Source: Acidobacteriaceae bacterium
GTDB lineage: Bacteria > Acidobacteriota > Terriglobia > Bryobacterales > Bryobacteraceae
Direction: 5' to 3'
DNA length: 45,470 nucleotides
Assembly: GCA_903970405.1 (NCBI GenBank)
Contig: CAJCIT010000064.1
Coordinates: 1-45,470, forward strand
The notes beneath the pieces are model-generated. The model did no database searches. It worked only from the letters and a program-made list of their open reading frames with translations, and was not told the DNA's origin. Made by a program: the position numbers and the translations under genes. Positions 1-9,200 of the stretch are shown piece after piece; within the stretch, counting starts at the first letter, position 1; each line of letters starts with the position of its first letter.

Positions 1-202
1 TGTGCCCCTGTTTACGCTTCGACCGCCACCTCACGATGACGTCCGCAAAACTCGAGGTCAGGATGGTTCGCTGCTCCTTTCCTGTGCCGCTCTTTCATCG
101 GCGACTTCATGCCGGTTTATCCCGGCGCACCCCTATCCTCCGCTCAAGTGCATTCATTGTAGATCCAATCATTCTGGCCCGAAGGCGTCAAACCTCGGGG
201 GT

Positions 203-221
203 TTGGGGGCAGCGCCCCCAA
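203..221. repeat. Perfect 8-bp hairpin (TTGGGGGC-AGC-GCCCCCAA)
   Basis: An 8-bp perfect inverted repeat with a 3-nt loop lies 36 bp beyond the end of the IS3 transposase remnant. There is no T-run on either side, so it is not a clear terminator. It may be part of the terminal region of the decayed insertion element or a dispersed palindrome. Confidence 0.5.
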
Positions 222-256
222 CTTCAATGCCTCTTTCCCTGTCTGACGAATCATCC

Positions 257-328
257 TCATCCCCGGTACAACGCTGCCGGCGTCCGGTTGCCCAAACTCT
301 GATGGGGACGCTCTTGGTTGTAGAACCG
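257..328 (-). mobile_element. IS3-family transposase remnant (C-terminal 23 codons)
   Basis: The last 23 codons of a minus-strand frame read FYNQERPHQSLGNRTPAALY plus two residues and a stop. This is the characteristic end of the IS3/IS481-type rve integrase core (Y-N-x-x-R-P-H-x-x-L-x-x-x-T-P-x-x-x-Y). Upstream in the same frame (329-475) the translation no longer resembles a transposase, so the DDE catalytic core is gone and the element is dead. It marks past insertion at the edge of the gene debris beside the nuclease-translocase operon. Confidence 0.8.
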
Positions 329-421
329 GAGCCTTTGGCGGCAACCGGCGATGGTAAGAAATTCGGAGCGCGCGATCCGCGAAGCTGTGGGTCGTTGAAG
401 GAACCAACGCGGGGCGCCCCG

Positions 422-802
422 TCGGCAGCGCAGGTGAAGCAGATTTTGTCCTGCCAGGCGGAGCACGTGCAGCACTCGGGAGCAGTAGGCGACCTTCTTT
501 ATCTCGTGACGGATGTCTCCGTCGATATCGGCAAGGGACGTCCGTTCAATGCGTTGACAGATTCCTTCCTTTCTATCGATCCCTCGCAGGATGTCTACCC
601 GATCAGGGGCACATACACAGCGTGGCAGTGCGGAGTATCAGGGAGCATTGGCGCGCCGGCTGGAAAAAATTGCGCGAGGAACGATGCAGTCCCGATGACG
701 GGATCCTGCTATAAGGACACATTTGGCGACTGGCACTGTAATCTTTGCTGTCAGATGGGCTCAAGCCAAAGAACCGGCTTTGCGCCGCCAACCGGTTATT
801 AG
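422..802 (+). pseudogene. 3' fragment of a cysteine-rich small hypothetical protein gene
   Basis: The frame is open from the left edge to a stop at 802, but only about the last 127 codons look like real protein (LYLVTDVSVDIGKGRPFN, then SIDPSQDVYPIRGTYTAWQC, then CYKDTFGDWHCNL). The text before 422 overlaps the transposase tail and is low-complexity, so the native 5' end seems to have been replaced by insertion-element sequence. From memory, the CYKxTFGDWxC style resembles small secreted hypothetical proteins of Acidobacteriota, but I cannot name a family. It could still be expressed from an upstream start outside the window; I treat it as a truncated gene. Function unknown. Confidence 0.4.
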
Positions 803-860
803 TGCTGCGGTGGCCGGGGTGAAGTGCGGCGCGGGATGCTGATAACCGCGCCTGGCAATC

Positions 861-901
861 GTGAGGGTGGTTCTCGATTCCACTATCCTTGTTCGGGCTA
901 A
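861..901 (+). pseudogene. Truncated 5' end of a PIN-domain (VapC-like) gene
   Basis: A GTG-initiated frame reads MRVVLDSTILVRAN. This is the first beta-strand and first catalytic Asp (LDSTILV) typical of PIN-domain ribonucleases such as VapC-like toxins. After these 14 codons the frame runs into the convergent stop of the FtsK-nuclease gene and becomes antisense translation of it. The PIN gene was therefore cut exactly where the neighbouring operon begins, which suggests a recombination junction at about 900. Only one strand's worth of motif is visible, so the identification rests on a short match. Confidence 0.45.
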
Positions 902-2779
902 TCAGATCCCGATTTTGCTGCCGCTGGGCCGCGGGCCAAAGAGCTCGCGGCGCTCGGTGTCTTCAAGCAATGGCGCTTGCAATCGGATGGGCTCGCCGGC
1001 AGTCTTGAAAAAAAGGTCGCCGTTGCCCAGAAGCGACTCGGCGCCGTTCTGGTCAAGGATCATTCGCGACTGAGTGCTTGACGTTGTGCGCAGACATACG
1101 CGGCCGCCGAGATTTGTCTTCAATGCCGGAGAAAGAATTTGCGCGCGTGGGTCTTGCGTCGCGACGATCAGGTGAATTCCCGCCGCACGGGCTTTCGCCC
1201 CCAGTTGGTTAATCGCACCTTCAATCGCGTCCCGGTTCTTCCTTTGCGCCACCAGATTGCCGTATTCATCGCAAAAACAGACGATCCGCGGATGGAAGGC
1301 GGAAGCTTTCTTTCCGAGAGCGTCGAGATCCGTTACCCCGTACTCTGCAAACAGACGATAGCGCTCCTCCATAAGTTCAATCAGCCGGTGTAATCCGCCG
1401 ATGGCTTCTTCCGGTGTATAGAGCAGCGCGCCGCGGGCGTGCTGGCCGGCATCCAGCAGGCAGGGCGAATGCTCCAGTTCCCCAAAAGTGACCCGCTTGG
1501 GATCGATCAACATCAGGCGTAGCGTGCTGTCCGTATTCGTCGCAAGCAGACTTGCCGCCGCCATCCTCAGCCACTCGCTTTTCCCACTTCCCGTGGTGCC
1601 CGCCGCCAAAATGTGCGGGCAATCCGAAGAGAGATCGGCATAACGGGGTTGACGCCGCAAATCGACGCCCACGAGAAGCTTCGCGTTGCCGCGTGGCGAT
1701 GTGGGGAGTGAAGGACGAAACTCGCTGAAGAGCAGCGTTTCCCTGTCTTGACGCTGGAGGTCAACCACCAGCGTTCCTTCTTCGAGACGAATGAGCGCCG
1801 GCTTCGAAAGCCGCAATTGCAGGCCGACATCTTCGCCCAGCGGGAGAATATTGCGGACCTTTACGCCGGGTCCGGGCATGATATGAAAACGAAGGAACGC
1901 AGGCCCCACAACCGGATCGGAATCGAGCGTGACCATAGGCCCGAATTGCTCCAGAACCTTGATCAGCCTCTTACCGAGCTCGCGCTGAGACGCCTCAGGG
2001 GAAAGAGTCGACATGCCCGGCGCGACACCGGCGACTCTACCAATCAACGCGCGAAGCTTCAGCTTCACATCCGCGGTTTGCTCGCCGGAAAAGTAAGTAT
2101 GTTTCAGCTCCGGTTGAAAATGCCACAGCGCGAGCCGCCCCGCTGCATTGTCGATAGTGGCGCCCATAGTGGCGTGGAGCATCTCATGGTAGAGACAGAG
2201 TTGCGCCAGGTCGGCCTCTCGCGACCCTGAACCAAGCTTCAATTCGAGCACGCACCAACTCTTCGAAGCCGGGTTGCGCCAGACTGCATCGGCGGCGCCC
2301 GACACCAGAACCGGCGCCGACCATGCCGGATCGTCCACCAGCCATGTCAGCTTTTCTTCGACTGAGAATCGCTCTGCGCCGCGCCAGACGTTTGCGCCGG
2401 CATCGTATTGGATGAGCTTTTGCTCGCAGCTATTGACCAGCAACCGGCACACCTGCCGGCATAGATGGCCGGTGGCTTCCCACATGGTCAGCACTTCGCT
2501 TGCGGAGGCCTGGAGGATACCCTGGTTCTCGCGGAGCCGGGGACCAATGATGATCGAGTAGACCTCGTCCCTCAGCCGAGTGGAGTCATTCAGCGTGTCA
2601 CGGTCCAGCACGTTGGTCCAGCCGCACTCCTCGTTCGGATCCATAACCATCCGAAACGCCCTGTGGAACAGAGACCCCAGCAAGTCTGTGCTGGGTTGAC
2701 CCTCACCCGCCGCGAATTCCGACGCCCGATAGATCTCCCGGCGTACATCGGATACGCTGATGAGCACTGGATCGGGCAT
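902..2779 (-). CDS. PD-(D/E)XK nuclease fused to FtsK/SpoIIIE-type DNA translocase
   Basis: A 625-aa soluble protein. Residues ~30-205 form a RecB/Cas4-like PD-(D/E)XK nuclease: LLGSLFHRAF (H39), D164 in GAADAV, E179-x-K181 in LELK, and a Q193-x3-Y197 motif. Residues ~280-360 resemble the FtsK alpha domain (GPGVKVRNILPLGEDVGL). Residues ~380-600 are the FtsK motor, with Walker A GTTGSGKS (394-401), Walker B CFCDEYG (D504, E505) and the ATQDP sensor (540-544). There are no transmembrane segments and no gamma domain, unlike cell-division FtsK. I chose the ATG at 2779, which has GAGGTAAG six bases upstream and starts 7 nt after the stop of the ATPase gene. A pumping motor joined to a nuclease suggests a DNA-processing or DNA-restricting enzyme. 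Third gene of a three-gene operon; its end abuts a truncated PIN gene. Specificity is unknown. Confidence 0.85.
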   Translation of the reverse strand: MPDPVLISVSDVRREIYRASEFAAGEGQPSTDLLGSLFHRAFRMVMDPNEECGWTNVLDRDTLNDSTRLRDEVYSIIIGPRLRENQGILQASASEVLTMWEATGHLCRQVCRLLVNSCEQKLIQYDAGANVWRGAERFSVEEKLTWLVDDPAWSAPVLVSGAADAVWRNPASKSWCVLELKLGSGSREADLAQLCLYHEMLHATMGATIDNAAGRLALWHFQPELKHTYFSGEQTADVKLKLRALIGRVAGVAPGMSTLSPEASQRELGKRLIKVLEQFGPMVTLDSDPVVGPAFLRFHIMPGPGVKVRNILPLGEDVGLQLRLSKPALIRLEEGTLVVDLQRQDRETLLFSEFRPSLPTSPRGNAKLLVGVDLRRQPRYADLSSDCPHILAAGTTGSGKSEWLRMAAASLLATNTDSTLRLMLIDPKRVTFGELEHSPCLLDAGQHARGALLYTPEEAIGGLHRLIELMEERYRLFAEYGVTDLDALGKKASAFHPRIVCFCDEYGNLVAQRKNRDAIEGAINQLGAKARAAGIHLIVATQDPRAQILSPALKTNLGGRVCLRTTSSTQSRMILDQNGAESLLGNGDLFFKTAGEPIRLQAPLLEDTERRELFGPRPSGSKIGI

Positions 2780-2786
2780 CGGATAC

Positions 2787-4646
2787 TTACCTCGTTTGTC
2801 CCTCTGTCGCCTCGAAGATAACCAGCGGAGGGCCATCCAGGAGCCCAAAGCGCATAGGATAATGACGCGCACACTTACTCACCTCCTCTGGCGCCAGATT
2901 CAGCTCGGCAGCGGCGCTGCCGGCGGCGATGATCTTCCGCTCCTTGATAAGCCCGGACAGCCGGGATAGGATCGGGTCTTCCTTTTCAGGCCGGCTGCCG
3001 GTAAGGGAATCCCGCAACTCCTCGACCTGACGGGGAAGATTCGCCAGCGCCCAATCGGTGACAGCCTGCTCAGTCACCTGCTCATCGCCATTGAACAGTT
3101 CGCCGGAACGCGCCGTGGCCACAAGAGTTCGAATTGCCTGAAGCGCCGCCAGCGCCTCTGGAAGCGGGTGAATCTCCCGTGCGCCCTTCTGCTTCAGACT
3201 CGCCAGGGTGCGAGCTCCGGCAAGGCCAGGTTGAATCGAAACATCGCGCAGTATCCGGAGCGTCAGGGACTTCGGCGGCCAGTCGCGTTCGATGCGTCTC
3301 AACTGGTGGGTAAGCGCGTTTCCACCGCCATCGCAGAAAGCCAGCGCCATATCCCCATTCGGTCCGCGCCAGCCGTGGTTCGCGTATCGGGACCGCGCCT
3401 CGTCCTGTCCCAAGGGGATGAATGCGCTGTTCTGCAGCAGCCAGGGAAGAGAGTCGCTGAGGGTCTTGCCGATGCCCTGCCCGGCAACAGTCTTCCGCGC
3501 CTCGCTCAGGTTGCTGTCGAATTCTTCCTGCAGAAACTTTTCACGATTCTTTGGCTGCCTGGGCTCGTCATCGCCCATCAGGTCGCGAAATTGGTGGTCG
3601 CAGGCCCGGATCAGCGTGCGGGGAAGGCATAAGTCCGTCTCGCCAAAGAGCGGCCTCAGAGCGGATGCATCCAGCGGCCAAAGAGGATCCGCGGCATGTG
3701 CCAGGCGCGAGGCTCTCAAGCCGGGCGCTGCATCGAGCCGGGCTTTGACCAGTTCTACAGCCTGGTCCCACCCGATTGGCTTTAGGACATCCTGGTAGCG
3801 AAGCCAGCGGTCCCGGTCGGCGCCGTTGGGCAACCGGTCGAATCTGTCTTCGAAGGCTGAAACGATGCAGGAAATCAGAAGGAGATGATCGTGACCGTCG
3901 CTCAGCGCCGAAATCAACTGGCCCATCGCGTGGTAGCCGGCTTCCTCCCCGCGATACGTTTCCAGCGCTTCCACCTGATCGAAGCACAGGACGACGGGTG
4001 TGGGCGCCAGGAAGCTGAGGAGCGCATCGACAACGAGTCTTGCGTCTCTTTCCCGTGTGCGATCCTCGTCCTCCCTGTCGACAGCAAGGCCGAGCGCCGC
4101 CAGATCCGCGTCTCCCAGGAGCTCGCCGCGGAGCCATGCGGCGGCGGCGTGAAAGTGGCGGCCGTCACGCAGGCATTCGAGGACCCGGCGGAGACCTGCA
4201 TGGTGAACTTCGTTAAGCCCGCTCGGGTGGTTGCCAAAGATGGTTTGGAGTTGGGAGCCATCGGTCTCTTTGAGGAGATCGGACGCAAGCGCATGCCGCA
4301 AATGCTGCCACAGAGTTCCCGCGCTGGCGGTGCATCGCACGTAGACATACACCGTCGCGCCTCTGCCTTCCTGCTGGTCCTGGCGCAGGTGGTTGCGCAG
4401 ACGGCTCAGCAGATGTGTTTTTCCACTGCCTGGTTCGCCAATCAGTACGATGGACGTGCCCTTAGCTCCGGCGCGCATTTGGCGCAGGGCGTTAAGGATG
4501 GTTCGGAACGGTTTTTGGTTGATGCTGGGCACGTCGGCCAGTTCGCCAGAGAGTTCGACGGACCAGGGCGACCCAGTCGCCGCGCTGCCAAAGGGATTCG
4601 GCTGGAATGGAATGCGCGGTTTGCTAACGGGCGTAGATGGAGACAT
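2787..4646 (-). CDS. AAA/ORC-like ATPase of the nuclease-translocase operon
   Basis: A 619-aa protein. The N-terminal half is a P-loop ATPase: Walker A GEPGSGKTH at 70-78 and Walker B VVLCFDQVEAL near residue 205. A YQDVLKPIGWDQAVELVKARL segment follows, like the lid helices of ORC/Cdc6 and STAND-type AAA_16 ATPases. The C-terminal ~300 residues (for example LASLKQKGAREIHPLPEALA) match no domain I can name. It probably provides regulated loading or sensing for the downstream translocase-nuclease. I chose the ATG at 4646 (GGGTAAG upstream). It overlaps the preceding gene by 23 bp and is followed after 7 nt by the translocase gene, so the three are likely translationally coupled. A longer start at 4769 adds an Arg/Cys-rich stretch that looks non-coding. 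Confidence 0.75.
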   Translation of the reverse strand: MSPSTPVSKPRIPFQPNPFGSAATGSPWSVELSGELADVPSINQKPFRTILNALRQMRAGAKGTSIVLIGEPGSGKTHLLSRLRNHLRQDQQEGRGATVYVYVRCTASAGTLWQHLRHALASDLLKETDGSQLQTIFGNHPSGLNEVHHAGLRRVLECLRDGRHFHAAAAWLRGELLGDADLAALGLAVDREDEDRTRERDARLVVDALLSFLAPTPVVLCFDQVEALETYRGEEAGYHAMGQLISALSDGHDHLLLISCIVSAFEDRFDRLPNGADRDRWLRYQDVLKPIGWDQAVELVKARLDAAPGLRASRLAHAADPLWPLDASALRPLFGETDLCLPRTLIRACDHQFRDLMGDDEPRQPKNREKFLQEEFDSNLSEARKTVAGQGIGKTLSDSLPWLLQNSAFIPLGQDEARSRYANHGWRGPNGDMALAFCDGGGNALTHQLRRIERDWPPKSLTLRILRDVSIQPGLAGARTLASLKQKGAREIHPLPEALAALQAIRTLVATARSGELFNGDEQVTEQAVTDWALANLPRQVEELRDSLTGSRPEKEDPILSRLSGLIKERKIIAAGSAAAELNLAPEEVSKCARHYPMRFGLLDGPPLVIFEATEGQTR

Positions 4647-5487
4647 AGAACTTACCCAAACCGTCTGTGACCAAGCCTTCCCTCTCTTCCGCCGGCAGCG
4701 CCGGGGCATGGTCGTGAATGCTGAGCAAGGCCCGGCGCTCGCTTTGAAGCAGGAGCGCGGCGCGATCAAAAATCGCCTTTGGGATGTCCGCCAGCTCGGG
4801 CTGTTGCCGAAGCCGATAAAACGTGACCGTGGTTCCGGGCGAGAAGGCGATCCGGTTCATCGCAGAGAAGATCTTTTCGGCAGTATCGCGGAGGCCGGTG
4901 CTTTCCCATGCGGGGGGGGCGTCCTGTGCCGGCTGAGGCGCCTGTTCAGTAAGAAGAGCTCGAATCCTCCCAAGGGGCCGCGTCAATCCGAATGTCTCAA
5001 GCAAATTCACGATTGCCGATTCCAGGTAGACCTCAGGGCGCTCTGCATTGACTAGGCGTTTGGTCTTTGAGCCTGCCGCCGCAGGTACTTCCTTGAGCCG
5101 CTTTTCTTGAAACAGAGAGGCCTGAACGGTTTGCACCAGAGCCGGTTTCAGCTTCGGTTCGCCCCTGGCTACCCGCGTGGTGAGTTCACTGCGCGTCAAA
5201 ATCCCGGTGGAGGTGAGTTCCAGGATTCGCTCGCGGGCCACCAACCTGGGGTCACGGCGCCACAGTGTTGGCTTTTTTGATGTGCCCCACTGAAACACGA
5301 AGCCGGACGCTAGATCTTCGGTGAGCAATTTCAGAACCCGTGTTCCCGGCAGTTTGCCCCCGAGTTCCGGCAGCGAGCCCAGAAAGGCCAATGAGACCGG
5401 CGCCTCCGCGGCCGCTATGGTTTTGAGGATCAAGGTTCGCCCTTCCACCGGATCGGGAGGCGATGCGCGCTGCTTTGGGGAAATCAT
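4624..5487 (-). CDS. First gene of the nuclease-translocase operon; unknown helix-rich protein
   Basis: A 287-aa protein I do not recognise. Residues ~16-80 have the helix-helix-helix-strand pattern of a winged-helix domain (TLILKTIAAAEAPVSLAFLG, then VFQWGTSKKPTLWRRDP as the possible wing). Residues ~85-150 could be a second helical DNA-binding unit, and the rest is helical with no motif. There is no catalytic signature, signal peptide or membrane segment. As the first gene in the operon it may be an adaptor or DNA-binding specificity subunit for the ATPase and nuclease-translocase; this is inference from position. The start codon lacks a clear Shine-Dalgarno. A TATGCT box about 20 nt upstream hints at a near-leaderless transcript. 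Confidence 0.65.
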   Translation of the reverse strand: MISPKQRASPPDPVEGRTLILKTIAAAEAPVSLAFLGSLPELGGKLPGTRVLKLLTEDLASGFVFQWGTSKKPTLWRRDPRLVARERILELTSTGILTRSELTTRVARGEPKLKPALVQTVQASLFQEKRLKEVPAAAGSKTKRLVNAERPEVYLESAIVNLLETFGLTRPLGRIRALLTEQAPQPAQDAPPAWESTGLRDTAEKIFSAMNRIAFSPGTTVTFYRLRQQPELADIPKAIFDRAALLLQSERRALLSIHDHAPALPAEEREGLVTDGLGKFYVSIYAR

Positions 5488-5540
5488 CCGGGTGAACCCA
5501 TAAGCATAACCTTTTCAGTGGTGGCCCTGTATTCCAAACG

Positions 5541-5712
5541 GCCGCGACCGTCAGTGTCAGACTCAGGGAGCGACCGGCGGGAGCGAGCGCGCTGCCCGTT
5601 ACCCGCTTGCTTACGCGCGGTTCAGAAGGGGGCCAGCGGGTTCCCGCGGCCTCTTGGCGCGCTACTGTGTTCTGGACGGGCATCACCGGTCGCTCCCTGA
5701 CGGCCGCGGCTC
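5541..5712. repeat. REP-like inverted pair (GTCGCTCCCTGACGG...GCGGCTC family)
   Basis: The left arm at 5541-5577 (GCCGCGACCGTC, then CAGGGAGCGACCGG) is inverted relative to the right arm at 5686-5712 (CCGGTCGCTCCCTGACGG, then CCGCGGCTC). A partial third copy lies at 5758-5774 (TCTGACGGCCGCGGCTC). The same element occurs at 13442-13519. These fill most of the gene-free stretch 5488-5934 upstream of the three-gene operon. They are dispersed palindromic repeats, likely folding as RNA or DNA hairpins; their function is unknown. Confidence 0.75.
5598..5625 (+). repeat. Dispersed repeat, copy 1 (TTACCCGCTTGCTTACGCG type)
   Basis: This ~28-bp segment recurs with two substitutions and a 2-bp insertion at 12413-12442, also in a gene-free region. 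It sits between the two arms of the REP-like pair, so it may be the body of a composite repeat unit. Confidence 0.6.
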
Positions 5713-5934
5713 AGTAGGCGCGGGTGCGTCCCTTCGTATCGCAGATTTTTCACACGTTCTGACGGCCGCGGCTCTTAAGCGCCGGCGCTGAAGCCGGGCT
5801 GCGGGCCAATGAGCGAGCCCCTCGTAATTCTCGCAGCGAGACACGGATGGCTCAAAAGTGTCTTACTCAGAGGAGGGCCAGGAATTCCAACGTCCGATTC
5901 GGGCGTATATAGAACTAACAACGAAAGGACACCT

Positions 5935-6144
5935 ATGACACACTTTGCATTCCCTAAACAGCAAAAGGAACCTTTGGACGATGCGGCTCATGTGCGTAAC
6001 GCTATTGCCCGTTTTAACCAGGTAGAGGGCGTAACTGAAAAGGAACGCGACGAGGCCTGGAAGCGGATTAAACAAGCCGGCGCAAAATTCGATATCGAGA
6101 TTAAAGAATCGAGCTGGCGAGAACTTCACCATTCAAAGAAGTAG
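5935..6144 (+). CDS. Small conserved protein (69 aa), DUF6582-like
   Basis: The 69-aa product begins MTHFAFPKQQKEPLDDAAHV, continues with RNAIARFNQVEGV and ERDEAWKRIKQAGAKF, and ends WRELHHSKK. This matches my recollection of a small stand-alone domain, often found in phage and bacterial genomes, with an LDxxxHVRNAIARFxQVxG signature (DUF6582-like). The ATG at 5935 is preceded by GAAAGGA with good spacing. The frame could be extended upstream to 5809, but that part is not protein-like. It is a single gene between REP repeats and the convergent end of the giant secreted protein gene. No function is known to me. Confidence 0.7.
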   Translation: MTHFAFPKQQKEPLDDAAHVRNAIARFNQVEGVTEKERDEAWKRIKQAGAKFDIEIKESSWRELHHSKK

Positions 6145-6232
6145 CTTGCCGATGTTATGGATCGATGTGATTGCGGCGGCTTGCCGAGCCCTCCTGCTGC
6201 CGGTGAGCGCGGCGTCAAGACGCGCAGGTGGT

Positions 6233-9200
6233 TCAAGGCGAGACGAAGGTTCGCATCTCTGACGTAATCTCGGGCCCGGAGGGCGAGCTGCGGCGATCGA
6301 TGACGTAGAACAAGACACGTCCTGGGAGAGATGGCACAGTGAGGGCACAGCCTGCCGCGCAATTGGCCCAATTGGCGCCCTCGCTGACAAAGGCGAATGG
6401 AGTCACGACGCTGCTGGTCATGCACTGGTCCGCTCGCTGTGTGCAATAGAAGTTGGCCGGGTTGCCGCCGTTTTCCACGTAACCGAAACGGATCCGGGCT
6501 TGGCCGTATTCGGTGCTCCCCCCAAGGGTGACAGTCAACGGAACGAAGTTGTTCGTGTCGTATGGCCCGTTCCAAGGAAAGGAGGGCAGCTTCGCCGCAT
6601 ACAGATCGGTGCGGTCGCCGTTACACCAGTCGCACGCAAACATCGCCCATTGTCCGGTCGGATCCACGGTGGCGCTGGAGTAGGCCCACTGCGTTCCCGG
6701 CAAATTGAAGGCGTTTGTGAGCTTCCGCCAAGTGTTCACCGCAGTGTTGAGGATAGATCCTTGAACAATCGCCCCCCCGCTGTATTCCAAATTCAAAACG
6801 CAAGGAACGAACTCTTCGAAGTAGTTTGTGACACAGGTTCCCAGGTTACCCTCAGTCTGGCCGCCGGCCTGTGGCACCGCCATATAAACGTCCCCGGAAA
6901 CCGATCCCGAGCGGCACTCATTCGATGCGTAAGCCACACAGAACTCCCAGGGCGTGGCGTCGTCGATGACATTTCCCTGTTTTGGCGAAGAGACTTCCCG
7001 CATGACGTTCGGTCCGGCGGACGCAAAGACGGGCATGACCTTGTATGGGTAGGTGCAATGCCACTTCCAAACCGTGCTGGCGCCGCCAACCAAAGCGCCC
7101 GTTCCGCAATTCTGGTTGCCGAGGACGTTGCCCTGACCCTGCGTGTTGCCTGCCGGCGGATTCAAGGCATGGAAGTCCACGAGCCACCCGCTGTCACTCG
7201 GGTTCGGACTTGAAAACTGGGTTTGCGAGGGATAGGACTGCCAGTTGTAGCTGGGCGAGTAACCGTCGAATGGAACCATGCTCGGGGTTGTATAGGTTAA
7301 CGGGTTTTCGGCGAAAGGATTGGCCGGACTCATCACCGAAATTCCGTGCCAAACGGTATACGGATCGGCGCTGTCACTCGCGGAGGTGATAGTCGCGTAG
7401 GCGCTGCTGCCGCCAAATCCGAACGACGCATGACCGATGCCGACAAACTCATAATCCCAACCGGCGGACGGATCGGCGGTCGAGATAATGTCGGTGCCGC
7501 ACGGTGGAAGCATGTAACCGGACCATTGGTCAGGCCAAGCGTGTATATTTCCAGGCAGAACGCAGTAATTGCTTTGGGAAGTTGGGCTGCGAGAAGCGAC
7601 GAACTGGTAATTGGCGCCCCCAAGCGGGGTTACGCTCACGATCTGCCAGTCTTCCCATTCGCCCCATTGATTGAGTTGGCCCCAGTCAGTGTAGAGGTCT
7701 CCCGGTTGGATCTGAGCCGGTTGGCTCCAGAGAGGCAGTCCGGCGATGTCGGTTGGGCCGTACTGGCAAGGCCAATCTTTAGCTTCCGGCGATTGTAATC
7801 CAGTCATGAGGAAAACCACTCCGACCGCGTTTCCCGTGGTGTTTGGACCCAGAGCCGCTGGATAAGCGGCATTTGTATAGGCCGGAAGCGTCTGTCCAGT
7901 CACCCCATTCACGCCGCGCACCACCGTTAACGAATTTGCATTCACCGTCGAGACGTAGATGAGTTCGTAGCCCGGGTAGTACTGCTTAAACTGAGCCTCA
8001 CTCGGCCCTCCAGCCGAGCCTCTGCTATTGAAGTTCGACACGTACAGGTACATTCCCGCCTTGATTCCCGCTGTCGATGAGAAATAGGAGAACGGAATCG
8101 TGCTTATATCCCCAGCGGCCGGGTACGGAACCGGGGTATTCAACGTGACGTTGCCGGGAGAGGGCCAGTAAGGCACCGCGCTGCATGCCATGCGGCTCTG
8201 GAAGGTAATGCAGTTGTTTCCGCTCGCTCCCTGGCTCACGAGGTTGGCCGCAAGCCCAGTTGGGCAGGCCTGCAGGATAGAGGAGTCGGCGGGAATTGAC
8301 GTGTCGGTTGAAAAAACCGCTCCCTTCAGCAAGGTTGCCGGTTGGAACACAAAGGGTCCTCTGCCATAACTGGTGAAGCTCGGCATCCCATTGAGTTCGT
8401 TGCCATCCGCCTGATTGACTTCAATGCCAAACGTACCTGGCGGCGTCCCGACGTCGGTTGAGTGGTTGACACCCCAACGCAGCGGATATCCTTCCGTCGC
8501 CCCCGCGGCGCCGCCCAGAGACGAGCCTGAGAACTCCAGCGCACCGGTGGATGCATTCACGATCCAAAGTCCGTTCGCCGTATCCTGGCCCCCGGGCGTG
8601 GAACTGATTAACACTGCCCCGTCCCGAATGCCGGCCACGCCGATACCGATTCCATACGACGAAGCCATGCTCGGCTTCCAACTAGGCGAGTCGACCACGT
8701 CATGGTCCAGCCAGGTATTGTTTGAAATCGCGAACTTAGTACTATTGTAAGTCAAACAGGTGTCAGCCCACATTGGCGCTTGAAACCAGTACTTCGTGGT
8801 ATCCGCTCCGTTTGCATACTTGACGTTTGAATACAACGAATGATTGTACGACTTATAGTTGCAGCTTGGCTGGTAGGTGACCGTCATAATGGAATTGGCC
8901 GCTTCATCGTAAGTGGCGCCCACCGGATGCGGACCGCCGCCGTAGCTGAACCAAATGTACAATTTGTTTGGGTCCGCCGAGTCGAACGACCCGTTCGTCC
9001 AGTGGGCGGTATAGCCGTTTGTGATGGTCCTGTCCACCACTGCCGCCGCCGAGGCCGAATTGTCCAAATACAGCGGCGACAGAAAGCGGGACTCGCCCGT
9101 TGACGGAATGAACAACCAGAGTCCCGGGTTGCCCTGGACAAAGTATTCGCAGAGCTCGCCCTGAACCGGGCTAATTGGCGTTACGCCGTCCGCCGCATAA

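Noticed and set aside
2..421. Left part of the plus-strand frame as a real protein N terminus
   Set aside because: It overlaps the transposase tail and the GC hairpin and reads as low-complexity sequence, so I kept only the 3' part.
3885..5055. Plus-strand frames of 220-260 codons across the ATPase gene
   Set aside because: Antisense to the ATPase and the first operon gene, which have a Walker A/B pair and tight operon spacing.
5488..5934. A CRISPR array in the repeat-rich intergenic region
   Set aside because: The repeats are inverted, few and unevenly spaced, with no cas gene in the window.
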